In this document: one piece after another, positions 53,177-62,503 of the stretch
How positions within the stretch are numbered: position 1 is the stretch's first letter
Layout of the letters: each line of letters begins with the position of its first letter
Source: Nocardia sp. NBC_00508
Lineage (GTDB): Bacteria; Actinomycetota; Actinomycetes; Mycobacteriales; Mycobacteriaceae
Direction of reading: 5' to 3'
NCBI RefSeq assembly: GCF_036346875.1
Contig: NZ_CP107852.1
Coordinates: 620,001-684,000, forward strand
DNA length: 64,000 bases
Notes under the pieces: generated by a model
Told to the model about the DNA's origin: nothing
Databases searched by the model: none
What the model saw: the letters and a program-made list of their open reading frames with translations, nothing else
Program-made: the position numbers and the translations under genes

Positions 53177-54585
53177 CAGTCCTGCCCTCTCACTGGCCGA
53201 GCCTTCCAGAAGTAGTTGTGTATGCCGTTGGCGGTGTACACATTTCGAAATGTCATCTCCACGCGATCACCGATCGAAAGACTGTCGGGATCGACGTCGG
53301 TGAGCTGACATTGGAATCGCCCACCCCCATCGAAGTCGAGTACACCGACCACCGCCGGGGGCGACTCGGAGTAAGTCAGATGGTCGATCGTGTACGTCGC
53401 GATCGTTGCTTTGACCTCACGCATCGATTCCGGCGACACCTGGTCGACGGCATGACAGCGCATGCATACTCGCGCGGGCGGCAGATGCACGGTCCCGCAC
53501 GAGCAGCGGGATCCGACGAACGCGTACTTCCACCGTTCGGAGCGGTACGACGGCGGGGCGGCAGGAGGGACCGGATCCGGACGCCGCGGCGGCTCCGTTC
53601 GAAGGATGCCCCGCCAGGTCAGGTACTTCGCATAGCTCAGGTCATCGCGCGAAGCTTCGATTTGTGCCCGCACGCCGAGGGGTTGGCGCCGACTCGGCAG
53701 CAGCTCCGTCGTCCGGAAGATCATCACATCGACACCGTCGGCAAGGACGACCACGGCTATGGTCTCAGCCGGCGCGGCGACATCGAGAACGCTCGCCAGC
53801 AGCAGGGCCGGATGCGCTGTGCCCGTATTACCGACGACTCCTGTCAGGTCGTCCACCAGGGCTTCCGGGCGAACGCCCACCGCCTTGGCCACCGAACGGA
53901 CTGCCCTTGCCTGCAAACCGGTCACGATGAGGTGGTCGATGTCTGTCGCCGTGATACCCACCTGCTCGAATGCCCTCGACACCGCAGCCGCTGCCAGCGG
54001 AACATAGGCGGATTCGCCGAAGCGTTCCTCCCAGACTTTCGACGCGATCTCGCCCGGCACTCGCCAACGATCGAGAAACTCGGCAGATGCCGAATCGCCC
54101 CCGAGATAGTCCGCGATGAACTCGCCTGCGGCGGCACAAAGAAGCGCCGCGGCACCATCACCACCATCACGCTCGTCGACGCCACCCGGAAGACCGGTGC
54201 GGATATCGGCCGACACGGCCAACGAGGCTTCGGAGGAAGCCAGTGCGGACTTGAGCGCCCCCACACCGGACCGCACGGATCCGACCATGTCGACCGCGAA
54301 GGCATCCTGGTCCAGTCCCAGAGCGGCATGAAGGACGCCCGCGTTCGTCTTGTCGAGATATGGCGGGCGGGTTGTCGAGAAGAAGACCTGCTCGGCGCCC
54401 GATCCACCGGGCAGGTGCGCCAGCGCAGCGCGCGATGCCTCGACACCCATGGATGTCGCATCCTCGTCGTAGGACGCGACCGACCGACTGCCTCGACCAG
54501 CAGGCGTCCCCATCGCCGACGCGATGTGTGCTCGCTGAAGGCGCCGGTACGGCAGATAACTTCCGTAGGACAAGATTCCGCTCAT
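53176..54585 (-). CDS. KAS-III/HMG-CoA-synthase-like protein fused to a DUF35 OB-fold domain
   Basis: A 469-residue fusion. Residues 1-300 are thiolase-fold like (SYGSYLPYRRLQRAHIASAM, VVGNTGTAHPALLLASVLD). Residues 345-469 are DUF35: a zinc ribbon with Cys361, Cys363, Cys374 and Cys377, then an OB-fold containing VVGVLDFDGGGRFQCQLTD. At the nucleophile position of KAS-III enzymes the sequence reads DMVGSVRSGVGAL, with no Cys, so condensation is unlikely. DUF35 proteins partner thiolase-fold proteins in steroid retro-aldolases. The gene overlaps MaoC (ATGA) and thiolase (TGATG) genes on either side. I place the start at ATG 54585 for that overlap. Confidence 0.82.
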   Translation of the reverse strand: MSGILSYGSYLPYRRLQRAHIASAMGTPAGRGSRSVASYDEDATSMGVEASRAALAHLPGGSGAEQVFFSTTRPPYLDKTNAGVLHAALGLDQDAFAVDMVGSVRSGVGALKSALASSEASLAVSADIRTGLPGGVDERDGGDGAAALLCAAAGEFIADYLGGDSASAEFLDRWRVPGEIASKVWEERFGESAYVPLAAAAVSRAFEQVGITATDIDHLIVTGLQARAVRSVAKAVGVRPEALVDDLTGVVGNTGTAHPALLLASVLDVAAPAETIAVVVLADGVDVMIFRTTELLPSRRQPLGVRAQIEASRDDLSYAKYLTWRGILRTEPPRRPDPVPPAAPPSYRSERWKYAFVGSRCSCGTVHLPPARVCMRCHAVDQVSPESMREVKATIATYTIDHLTYSESPPAVVGVLDFDGGGRFQCQLTDVDPDSLSIGDRVEMTFRNVYTANGIHNYFWKARPVRGQD

Positions 54586-55457
54586 CGGGCGATCTCCGCG
54601 AGTCCGTTGGTCAGGATTGTTTCGCCGCCGCTGTTCACGGTGTCGAATGCATAGATGTTCCGGTCGAAGATGTGACCGGCGTCCCAGATGCGCGTGTCGA
54701 TCTGCTCGCCTGGCAAGGCCACTCGCGAAAAGCGAACAGCGAGCCGCTTCAACGCATTCGGGTCTCCCCCGCCGACACTGTCGATCACGGCTCGGCCGGC
54801 GAATGCCATCGTGCACAGGCCGTGCACGATGACACCCGGCAACCCGACAGACTTCGCCAGCTCGTCGTCGAGGTGGATCGGCATGTGATCGCCCGACGCC
54901 TCCGCGTAGCGCCGTGTCTGATCGTCGTCGAATTGCTGGACGACCGTCGCCAAAGGGTCACGCTGGCGGTAGTTTTCGTCCACTACGGAGCCTGGTGGGG
55001 CGGCCTCACCCCTGGACTCGGTGGGCGAGACGCCGCGATAGAACAACGTCCAGTACTGGGTATTGACCGGGGCGTTGTCGGCATCGGTTGTCTCGAACTT
55101 GATCACCGCGGCGGTACCGCTGGACTTGCCGAAGATGCCCACCGTCGCACTCTTGATTCGCAATTTCATCTCTGGGCGGATCGGCTGATGGAAGTACACG
55201 TCCTGTTCACCGTGCAGCACTTTCATAGCCGCTGCGGGCTCCAGGTCGATAACCGGATACTCGATCTCCCCCGCTTGGCCCTGGGCAGCCGAGAGGCTTT
55301 GCGGAACCACAGCGAACATGGGTGGCGCCAGAGCGCCGTCGAGGTGCTCCGCGGCCACGTTGTTCGTCGCTGCGGAGTACTTCCGGATCTGCTCATTCGT
55401 AACTGTGAATTCGAGTTCGCTCGACCACTTGCCGAGATTCTCGAGCCTGAAACCCAC
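54582..55457 (-). CDS. MaoC-type enoyl-CoA hydratase (double hotdog)
   Basis: A 291-residue protein. The N-terminal hotdog includes WSSELEFTVTNEQIRKYSAA, and the second (about 165-290) has the hydratase-2 motif YAEASGDHMPIHLDDE with the catalytic Asp and His, then VIVHGLCTMAFAGRAV. One full active site in the C-terminal half is usual for eukaryotic-type and steroid (ChsH-like) hydratases. It should add water to the 2,3-enoyl-CoA made by the dehydrogenase pair, giving a 3-hydroxyacyl-CoA for the SDR or the aldolase candidate. Eight bases downstream of the small gene and coupled to the DUF35 fusion. Confidence 0.9.
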   Translation of the reverse strand: MGFRLENLGKWSSELEFTVTNEQIRKYSAATNNVAAEHLDGALAPPMFAVVPQSLSAAQGQAGEIEYPVIDLEPAAAMKVLHGEQDVYFHQPIRPEMKLRIKSATVGIFGKSSGTAAVIKFETTDADNAPVNTQYWTLFYRGVSPTESRGEAAPPGSVVDENYRQRDPLATVVQQFDDDQTRRYAEASGDHMPIHLDDELAKSVGLPGVIVHGLCTMAFAGRAVIDSVGGGDPNALKRLAVRFSRVALPGEQIDTRIWDAGHIFDRNIYAFDTVNSGGETILTNGLAEIAR

Positions 55458-55465
55458 TATTTCTC

Positions 55466-55762
55466 CTACTCCGAGGCTGCACGGTCCGCTAATGCGGATG
55501 CGACTTCGGTATTCACACCGTCAGCACACTGCAGTATGAAATCCCGATACCGACCGATGGCACTTTCATTGACCGACTCCAGGATCGAAACCAGTTCCAA
55601 CCAGCCCCAGAAGGGGGACCGCCAGCCGTTCCCCTCGACACGTCCCGCAATCGCGAAACCTCCTGCACCATCCGCGCGTCTCGGAGTCGGTTCGAAGACG
55701 ACCCGAACCGCTACGGGAACCGGCATTTCGTCCGAGTGTGTCCGGCTGGCCTCGATACTCAC
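55466..55762 (-). CDS. Small conserved-looking protein of unknown function, first gene of operon
   Basis: A 98-residue protein from GTG 55762 with an AAAGGG-type site upstream. It begins MSIEASRTHSDEMPVPVAVR and continues VVFEPTPRRADGAGGFAIAG, then an aromatic stretch, WRSPFWGWLELV, and a helical tail. There is no recognised motif. The strands and the Trp/Phe cluster would suit a small binding protein, but this is a guess. It ends eight bases before the MaoC gene and starts the nine-gene minus-strand operon that ends with the fused transporter. Base composition matches the neighbours. Confidence 0.6.
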   Translation of the reverse strand: MSIEASRTHSDEMPVPVAVRVVFEPTPRRADGAGGFAIAGRVEGNGWRSPFWGWLELVSILESVNESAIGRYRDFILQCADGVNTEVASALADRAASE

Positions 55763-56408
55763 GATCGCCCCGCCCTTTCGTATCCCGTAAATCGTCGCGA
55801 GTCGAGCACATCACGCGGCCACATGATCGGGAATAGCTCGCCTATTACAGTTAGCGACAGGTCGCCTCCGCACTCCGAAATGACGTGGCGGCCAACACAC
55901 ACTCGGCGCAGGAGTTCGATACATGACGGTCGCCGATGGTGCCCGACAGCGCTCGACATTCACCGGCGGCCCGTAGGCAGGCAACCATTCGCGCGGCTCG
56001 AAGCTCAGCCCAGAGGATGGCGCGGGTGACGATCATCGACAGCACGGCACCCTTCGGACGCACAGCGTTCCGATCAGCGATCTCGACCGAACCACTTGCC
56101 GCACGCCCGGCCGCCCATCTGTCGGCCGGGCTCCAGTCTTGCTCACAACGTGAACGTCTACTAACATTCGAGGTACACACAGCCGCCGCGAGCTGGGTGC
56201 CGCTAGCGCACAGGTACCGCGATAGCGCTTGCACAAGGCGAGTATAGCGTGCCTAACACCGGGCTCCAGGTCGCTCACACCCGAAACCAAGCAGACCACC
56301 GAAAGGTTAATAATCGAAAACAAAATGGGAAGACAGACGAAAGACTTCACCGGGCCCGGCTGACGCTTGCGTTTCCGGATCGTCGAACCCATCGGAAAGG
56401 AAAAGCTC
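55763..56408. promoter_or_regulatory. Divergent promoter region of the aldolase-transporter operon and flavin reductase
   Basis: About 650 bases without a convincing gene. A copy of the shared 14-base motif, ACGTCTACTAACAT, lies on the plus strand at 56152-56165, followed by an AT-rich patch near 56300-56330 (GGTTAATAATCG) close to the reductase gene. Promoters for both directions must lie here. Confidence 0.55.
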
Positions 56409-56903
56409 ATGCCGGAGTTGACCACGCCCGTGGTCGAGCCAGGTCGCTTCCGCCACGTCCTCGGCCACTACTGCAGTGGCGTCACGATCATCGCTGCCAT
56501 AGCTGGAGATGAACCGGTCGGGTTCGCCTGCCAGTCCTTCCAGTCGGTTTCCCTGGACCCGCCACTGGTCAGTTTTGCCCCCAGTCGGACATCCACGACC
56601 TGGCCGAGGATCCGAAGCGCCGGGAAGTTCACGGCGAATATTCTGGACGTCCGTCAGGACGATCTGTGCCAGGCATTCTCGATCAGCGGTTCGGATAAAT
56701 TCGACGGAGTTTCCTGGCGGCCCGGGCTTACTGGATCTCCGGTTCTCGACGGCGTTTTGGCCTGGGTCGACTGCGAAATCGAGCGTGAAGTCGACGCGGG
56801 CGATCACACAATCGTCTTCGGGCGGGTCCTGGATCTCGGGGCAAGTTCGGACGGGGCCCCACTCTTGTTCTACAAAGGTAAGTACGGCCATCTTGCCCAG
56901 TAG
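56409..56903 (+). CDS. Flavin reductase (HsaB-like component of two-component monooxygenases)
   Basis: A 164-residue flavin reductase-fold protein. GHYCSGVTIIAAIAGDEPVG and SVSLDPPLVSFAPSRTSTTW are very close to the HsaB type, which supplies FMNH2 to the steroid-catabolic monooxygenase HsaA. Start ATG 56409 has AAAGGA seven bases upstream. No HsaA-type oxygenase is in the window; the three LLM enzymes are the likely users, though an oxygenase elsewhere is possible. Divergent from the aldolase-transporter operon and followed by a CoA ligase. It probably responds to the motif at 56152. Confidence 0.92.
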   Translation: MPELTTPVVEPGRFRHVLGHYCSGVTIIAAIAGDEPVGFACQSFQSVSLDPPLVSFAPSRTSTTWPRIRSAGKFTANILDVRQDDLCQAFSISGSDKFDGVSWRPGLTGSPVLDGVLAWVDCEIEREVDAGDHTIVFGRVLDLGASSDGAPLLFYKGKYGHLAQ

Positions 56904-57073
56904 AACGCCCCGCCGGACAGTGAACGCCGCCACGCGGGCACGGGGTGGCAAGCTCTGCGCGTGGAGGTCACGGCAGACTCACAGTCTGTCCGCGCAGTCA
57001 CGTGCTCGTGGGACACGGTCTTGACTTCGGCCGTATCGCCGACGCCGAACTGTGCGCTACTAGGAGGACAACT

Positions 57074-58624
57074 ATGTATCCGGGTATCCATGCCGAACGC
57101 TCACCGGACAAACCCGCTGTGATCCTGGCCGAAACCGGCGAGACCCTCACATATCGGCAGCTCAATGACGATTCGATCAGAATCGCGAAAGTGCTGCGTG
57201 AGCTCGGGCTCGGGCACGGAGACACCTACGCGATCCTGATGGGCAATTCGACGGAATACTTCAGCGTCTGTTGGGCGGGCCAGCGGTCGGGACTTTACTA
57301 CGTCCCACTGAACTGGCACCTGACGGCTCCGGAGCTGGCCTATATCGTTGCGAACTCGGGTGCCAAAGCCATCATCGCCGACGTTGCGTGCGCACAGCAG
57401 GCCGAGGCGCTGGCGGCCGAGCTGACTGTGCCGGTTGCTGCCCTCTCATTGGGCTGCGAGATCGACGGCTACCGAAGCATCGAGTCCTTCGCGGCATGGC
57501 ACTCCACCGGAGATCTGCCTGACGAGGAGGAGGGCTCCGACATGGTCTATACCTCCGGCACCACGGGCCGGCCGAAGGGCGGCAGGCGTCAGCTCCTCGG
57601 TGTTCACCCACGGGATCTGCCGCCGGAAGTGTTCGCCTTCTTCGCGCTGTTCGAGCTCGACAACGAGGACGTCCGCTATTTGCTGCCGGGCGCTCCGCTG
57701 TATCACGCTGCGCCCCTGCGGTTCACGATGGCCATCACCCGCATCGGTGGAACCGACATCGTCATGAACGCCTTCGACCCGCACGTCGCGCTGCAGACGA
57801 TCGAGCGCTACGGCGTCACACACAGCCAATGGGTGCCGACGATGTTCGTGCGACTGCTTCGGCTCTCGGAGTCGGAGCGCCGTGCCCACGACCTGTCGAC
57901 ACATCGGGTCGCTATCCATGCCGCCGCACGCTGCGCGGTCTCGGTCAAATCAGCGATGATCGATTGGTGGGGGCCGATTCTGCACGAGTACTACGGGGCA
58001 TCGGAAGGAGGGGGCGTCGCGTACATTTCACCGCAGAGCTGGCTCGAACACCGCGGGTCGGTCGGGCAGGCGATCCACGGGCAGTTCCACATCCTGGACG
58101 ACGACGGCAACGAGCTTCCCGCGGGGCAGGTCGGCAGAATCTACGCTTCCGACGCCGTTCCGATCGAATATCTCGGCGACGCGGAGATGACGCGCCGTGC
58201 CTACAGCAGAGAAGGCTGGACCACGGTGGGTGACCTCGGGTATCTCGATCCGGACGGATTCCTGTATCTCGCCGAGCGTCGAGACGACCTGATCATCTCC
58301 GGTGGGGTCAATATCTACCCTCAGGAGATCGAAGACGTTCTCATCGAGCATCCCGCTGTCGCCGACGTCGCCGTGATCGGCATCCCCAACGAGGAGTGGG
58401 GACAGGAGATCAAGGCAGTCGTCCAACCGCTCGATGACGTGGTACCGACCGCCGAACTGGCCGAAGAGCTCACCGAGTTCTGCCGAACCCGCTTGGCGCC
58501 CTACAAGATTCCGCGCACCATCGACTTCGATCGCAACCTGCCGCGCGCGTCATCCGGGAAACTCTATAAACGGCGCCTGGCCGAGCGCTATTGGAAAGAC
58601 GAGTCCGCGCCGCAACATCCCTGA
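57074..58624 (+). CDS. AMP-forming acyl-CoA synthetase (FadD-like)
   Basis: A 516-residue ANL-family ligase starting at ATG 57074 with a strong AGGAGG; the frame further upstream reads as noise. YTSGTTGRPKGG, YYGASEGGG, GWTTVGDLGYLDPDG and the C-terminal SSGKLYKR are present. WSHYGAS-type adenine motif and the RDDLIISGGVNIYPQE hinge look functional. It probably activates the acid that the operon on the other strand degrades. It lies 170 bases downstream of the flavin reductase on the same strand. A strong hairpin terminator follows about 290 bases after its stop. Confidence 0.92.
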   Translation: MYPGIHAERSPDKPAVILAETGETLTYRQLNDDSIRIAKVLRELGLGHGDTYAILMGNSTEYFSVCWAGQRSGLYYVPLNWHLTAPELAYIVANSGAKAIIADVACAQQAEALAAELTVPVAALSLGCEIDGYRSIESFAAWHSTGDLPDEEEGSDMVYTSGTTGRPKGGRRQLLGVHPRDLPPEVFAFFALFELDNEDVRYLLPGAPLYHAAPLRFTMAITRIGGTDIVMNAFDPHVALQTIERYGVTHSQWVPTMFVRLLRLSESERRAHDLSTHRVAIHAAARCAVSVKSAMIDWWGPILHEYYGASEGGGVAYISPQSWLEHRGSVGQAIHGQFHILDDDGNELPAGQVGRIYASDAVPIEYLGDAEMTRRAYSREGWTTVGDLGYLDPDGFLYLAERRDDLIISGGVNIYPQEIEDVLIEHPAVADVAVIGIPNEEWGQEIKAVVQPLDDVVPTAELAEELTEFCRTRLAPYKIPRTIDFDRNLPRASSGKLYKRRLAERYWKDESAPQHP

Positions 58625-58911
58625 TCACCTCCGCTGGTGTCCTTGTGGCCGGTGAGCGCGCGAAGTTCCGAGGCGCTCGGCTCGTACTGTATCGAGGCAC
58701 TCCGATCGGCGTCGACAAGGACATCAATCCCCTCATCCACCTCACGTCTCGTAGCTCTATAGATGCGGTCCCCGATGACATCGGTCAGAAGCCCGACCTT
58801 GTGAGCCAAGCCATTCACCGGCCGGCGAGGGAGAGCGGCGCCATCCCGGTTCACATTGATCCGCGATCCCTCCCGAGCATTGTGTAATCGACATCAGTCG
58901 CACCATCGGCA

Positions 58912-58938
58912 CGAGCACGCGTGAAATACGCGTGCTCG
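58912..58938. terminator. Bidirectional terminator hairpin
   Basis: A perfect 11-bp stem, CGAGCACGCGT pairing with ACGCGTGCTCG around the loop GAAAT, lies between the convergent ligase and exporter-permease genes. The remaining bases between those two genes (58625-59004) hold nothing else I can support. Confidence 0.8.
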
Positions 58939-59004
58939 ACACCCCGATGAGTGAGGCAACTTTCCGGCCGGGGTCGACGCCGTTACTCGACTACCCGGCG
59001 TTCG

Positions 59005-60630
59005 TCATCGCATGTCGCGGCGCCGGAAGGCCACCAGCCCGACGCTGAGCAGCACCACAGCGATCGCGGTGAGACCGACGACGGGCCCGGCTCGGAATTC
59101 GCCTCCCGGGAGGATCGGCAGATGGGAGAACGGGTTCAGGTCGAGCACAACCTGCGGGATGTCAGCGGTGACACCGGCTATGTAGAGACCGAGGAACGCG
59201 GCGAGCACGCCCCACGCTGCGGTCGCGTATTTCGGCAGCACACCGAACAACGCGACGACGAGCCCGGCCATCAGCCACACTGCCGGCAACTGGACCAACG
59301 CGCCGGCAACGACTCTCGGGACCGCATCCGAGACGTCGTCGATCACGATTCCGTACGTCAGACCGGCCAATAGTCCCGTGACGACCATCGCGATCGCGGG
59401 GCCGACGATCGCGAACAAGATATGACTGAACGCCCAGCGGATACGACCGACAGCGGTGGAGAGAACTGCCTCGGCACGAGCGCTTTCCTCTTCTATATGT
59501 AGCTGCAGCGATTCGGATACCGCATAGGCGGACGCCACAATGCCGAAGATGCTCAGGGTCATCGCGATGAACGACTCTTCGAGCGCCTGCGATGCACCAC
59601 CCTTCAAGATGATGTCGTTGACTGCGTCGATATCGCCGAACTGGTCGCCGACCCCGTGTGCCATACCGCCGACCAGCAAACCGAACAGGCCCAAGCCGAC
59701 GGTCCACGCGACCAGCTGCCCCCGGTGACTCCGCCACGACAGACCGACCGGCCCTGCGAGGGACGGCGGCGCGACCCGTGGGCCGGGCCGCTCGGCAATC
59801 ACGCCCGCCCCCGCATCCCGTCCGCGCAACAGTGCGTAGGCGACGGTGATCAGGCCGATCACGGCGGTCAGCGGCAAGATGACGACCCACCACCGCTCGT
59901 CGGAAAACGGCCGAATCTGCTGCGACCAACTCAACGGCGACACCCACGACACCGTGCCCGACCCGGCGTCTCCCACGGCACGCAACATGAACGCGAAGCC
60001 CAAGGCCCCCAGAGCTATTCCCCGAGCGGTGCGAGCGCCCGTGCTCAATTGAGCAGCGACCGCCGCCACACCGGCGAATACCGCACCGGCACTTATCACG
60101 GCCACACCGAAGGCAGCTGCCCCCGCTGCCGGCAGGCCGACAATGACCAATCCGGTGAAGCAGAAGAGCCCACATACCGAAACCCCGCCGATCGCGAGGA
60201 TCAGCGCTGCGGTCAACCCCGCATAGCGGCCCACGCTGGTCGAGCCGACCAGTTCGAAGCGCCCGGATTCCTCTTCGGCGCGAGTGTGCCGTATCACGGT
60301 GAGGATGACCGCCAGCGCGATGACCGGGTAGACGATGCCCGCGAACCACGCGGTGAGCCCGCCGACGCTCGCGCCGAAAGTCGGGCCTTCCAAGGCTTTC
60401 AACGCGGCGCTCGTCGAGGAGATGAAACGCGCACGCTCCTCCGCGGTCGGATACAAGTGATCCATGGCCAGTGCGTAGAAGACCGGCAGGATCGCCGGGT
60501 ACACCGTCCACAATCCGAGCACCGTCTTGTCCCGGAGCAAGAACATCCTGGCCAGCTCGGAGGTTCCGGCGAATGGCCCACCACCGGTTGTGGCGTCGTT
60601 TCGAGTTCGCTCGAGGGTCGCCGTGCTCAT
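59005..60630 (-). CDS. ABC exporter permease, Rv1217c-like
   Basis: A 541-residue membrane protein with about 12 hydrophobic segments in two halves, each with the repeated element [22 protein letters not shown] (near 115) and [20 protein letters not shown] (near 380). This duplicated plan, with a co-encoded ATPase and TetR, matches the mycobacterial multidrug exporter Rv1217c-Rv1218c. The likely role is export of toxic or lipophilic compounds. ATG 60630 overlaps the stop of the ATPase gene by four bases. The gene is unrelated to the Liv-type importers in sequence. Confidence 0.88.
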   Translation of the reverse strand: MSTATLERTRNDATTGGGPFAGTSELARMFLLRDKTVLGLWTVYPAILPVFYALAMDHLYPTAEERARFISSTSAALKALEGPTFGASVGGLTAWFAGIVYPVIALAVILTVIRHTRAEEESGRFELVGSTSVGRYAGLTAALILAIGGVSVCGLFCFTGLVIVGLPAAGAAAFGVAVISAGAVFAGVAAVAAQLSTGARTARGIALGALGFAFMLRAVGDAGSGTVSWVSPLSWSQQIRPFSDERWWVVILPLTAVIGLITVAYALLRGRDAGAGVIAERPGPRVAPPSLAGPVGLSWRSHRGQLVAWTVGLGLFGLLVGGMAHGVGDQFGDIDAVNDIILKGGASQALEESFIAMTLSIFGIVASAYAVSESLQLHIEEESARAEAVLSTAVGRIRWAFSHILFAIVGPAIAMVVTGLLAGLTYGIVIDDVSDAVPRVVAGALVQLPAVWLMAGLVVALFGVLPKYATAAWGVLAAFLGLYIAGVTADIPQVVLDLNPFSHLPILPGGEFRAGPVVGLTAIAVVLLSVGLVAFRRRDMR

Positions 60631-61535
60631 GCCGACACCTGCTGCTCTGCACCGGCGTTCGCATAGTGCCGCATGAACAACTCCTCCAGCGTCGGCGGGC
60701 GGCAGACCACGCTGCGGACCCCACTCTCGCCGAGCAGACGCATGACTTCGGTGAGGCTTTGATTCTCGACGTGGCAGTTCAACGTGGTGCCCTCGATATG
60801 CACATTCTCGACCCCGGGAATCTTCATGAGATTTCCCGGGTACCTGACCAATTCAGCGGTCACCGACGTGCGACTGAGGTGCCGCATCGATTCCAGGCTT
60901 CCGCTTTCGACAGTTCGACCGGCCCGGATAATGGTCACTCGTTCGCACAGCTCCTCGACCTCGGAGAGGATGTGGCTGGACAGCAGCACGGTGGCGCCGC
61001 GGTCGCGAGCTTCTGCGACACATTCCTGAAATACCTGCTCCATCAACGGATCCAAGCCTGAGGTCGGCTCGTCCAGGAACAGCAGCTGTGCACGCGAGGA
61101 GAACGCCGAGATCAGCGCCACCTTCTGGCGGTTTCCCTTCGAGTAGGTCCGCGCCTTCTTCTTGGGATCGAGGTCGAAGCGTTCGATGAGTTCATCGCGC
61201 CGGGCCTCGTCGATTCCCCCACGCATACGCGCGAGGACGTCGATGGTCTCGCCGCCCGTCAACGACGGCCACAGGGTGACGTCACCGGGGACATAGGCGA
61301 TATGGCGGTGCAGGCTGACGGCGTCCAACCACGGGTTCCGCCCGAGCACAGTCACTCGGCCCGCGGAGGCGCGCAGGATTCCCAACAGCACCCGGATCGT
61401 GGTGGATTTGCCGGCTCCGTTGGGTCCGAGGAAACCGTGGACTTCGCCACTGGTCACCGTGAGATCCAACCCGTTCAAGGCATGCGCTCGACCGAATGTT
61501 TTCTCGAGCCCGCTCACTTCGATTACTGCTGCCAT
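60627..61535 (-). CDS. ABC exporter ATP-binding protein, Rv1218c-like
   Basis: About 302 residues from ATG 61535 (AAAGGA six bases upstream). Walker [11 protein letters not shown], the signature [11 protein letters not shown] in place of LSGGQ, Walker [14 protein letters not shown] and the H-loop [10 protein letters not shown] are all visible. The last 80 residues, with [13 protein letters not shown] and [12 protein letters not shown], are typical of drug-export ATPases. It energises the permease encoded downstream. The TetR gene ends 11 bases before its start, so the three genes form one autoregulated operon. Confidence 0.92.
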   Translation of the reverse strand: MAAVIEVSGLEKTFGRAHALNGLDLTVTSGEVHGFLGPNGAGKSTTIRVLLGILRASAGRVTVLGRNPWLDAVSLHRHIAYVPGDVTLWPSLTGGETIDVLARMRGGIDEARRDELIERFDLDPKKKARTYSKGNRQKVALISAFSSRAQLLFLDEPTSGLDPLMEQVFQECVAEARDRGATVLLSSHILSEVEELCERVTIIRAGRTVESGSLESMRHLSRTSVTAELVRYPGNLMKIPGVENVHIEGTTLNCHVENQSLTEVMRLLGESGVRSVVCRPPTLEELFMRHYANAGAEQQVSA

Positions 61536-61546
61536 GATCGTTCCTT

Positions 61547-62206
61547 TCATAAAAAGTCTGCGGATACGTGAGAAATCGCTACATCGATAAATCTGGAGTC
61601 CGTGAAAAGACCGCGGGTCCACAGCTCGAGCGCTGGAAGCGCCAGTTCGCGCAGGAGGTCGCGAACTACCTGACGACCGTCGGCACTACCGTCACCGGCT
61701 CTCAACTGAACGGCCGACACGAGCGGTGCGAGGCTCGCGAGTGTCAGATAGCGCGCCCGCGCGGCCGGGTCTCGACTCCGTATGACCAACCCGTTCGAAA
61801 TCCCCTTGTGCAGTACCTCCTCACTCCTGGCCACGATCTCGTCGAACAGTGACCGCGCGAGGTCTCCCCCTTCCGCAAGCGTCCTGGCGAGATATGCGAG
61901 AAGCGGCGCATACTCGTCGATCGCGGCAAGTATCGAAGATGGTTCGATAACTTCTGGAGAGACCAGGAAAGCTTCCTTGCGATCGTCCAAAATATTGATC
62001 ACATGGGCATCGCACTCGGCGCGAAGACCATCCTTGGATCCGAAATGATGGATAACGAGCCCTGGGGATACGTCAGCCGCACTCGCAACAGCGCGAATTC
62101 CGGCCGCGAACCCCCGCGCACCGAATACCTGAATTGCCGCGTCTCGGATACGTCCCCGTCTGGTCAGGTCACCATCCGTAACAGAGTCGGCCGCAGAGGC
62201 GTTCAT
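61547..62206 (-). CDS. TetR family repressor of the ABC exporter, Rv1219c-like
   Basis: A 219-residue TetR protein. The helix-turn-helix (about 18-63) reads [20 protein letters not shown] and [20 protein letters not shown]; the rest is the helical ligand domain. It is the first gene of the operon with the ABC ATPase and permease, as in the mycobacterial Rv1219c arrangement, so it probably represses its own operon until a drug or lipid binds. The ribosome binding site is weak. The upstream 297 bases up to the OhrR-like gene hold its promoter and AACATTAATTGCC as a possible operator core. Confidence 0.88.
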   Translation of the reverse strand: MNASAADSVTDGDLTRRGRIRDAAIQVFGARGFAAGIRAVASAADVSPGLVIHHFGSKDGLRAECDAHVINILDDRKEAFLVSPEVIEPSSILAAIDEYAPLLAYLARTLAEGGDLARSLFDEIVARSEEVLHKGISNGLVIRSRDPAARARYLTLASLAPLVSAVQLRAGDGSADGRQVVRDLLRELALPALELWTRGLFTDSRFIDVAISHVSADFL

Positions 62207-62503
62207 GCTCGGGAGATGAACATTAATTGCCGACCGCCCGACTTTCGTACCGAGATGCGCGCACGAACCACCCGCACTGCCCTGGACGCTGCTTCGTCCG
62301 GGCAGGTGCGCGCCAGCTCACTGCTCCTCACGAATGGGCGGCCTTTCGTATCCGATGAGTCGATGCGTGACGACGTTATCGAGAATCCGCGAATTTGGAA
62401 CTGGAAGGTCTAGTACAGCTAACGGCCGCGCGAATCGGATCGCTGGATCAACTTTCCACGGTCCACCGAGCCGCCGGTGGCGCGACGCGGGGCGCACGTA
62501 ACG

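Noticed and set aside
52867..54654. A 595-codon plus-strand frame opposite the DUF35 fusion and thiolase genes.
   Set aside because: No recognisable domain, Arg-rich, and fully antisense to well-supported coupled genes.
59162..60724. A 520-codon minus-strand frame inside the exporter permease gene.
   Set aside because: Lacks hydrophobic segments and motifs; the permease frame is strongly supported by its duplicated elements.
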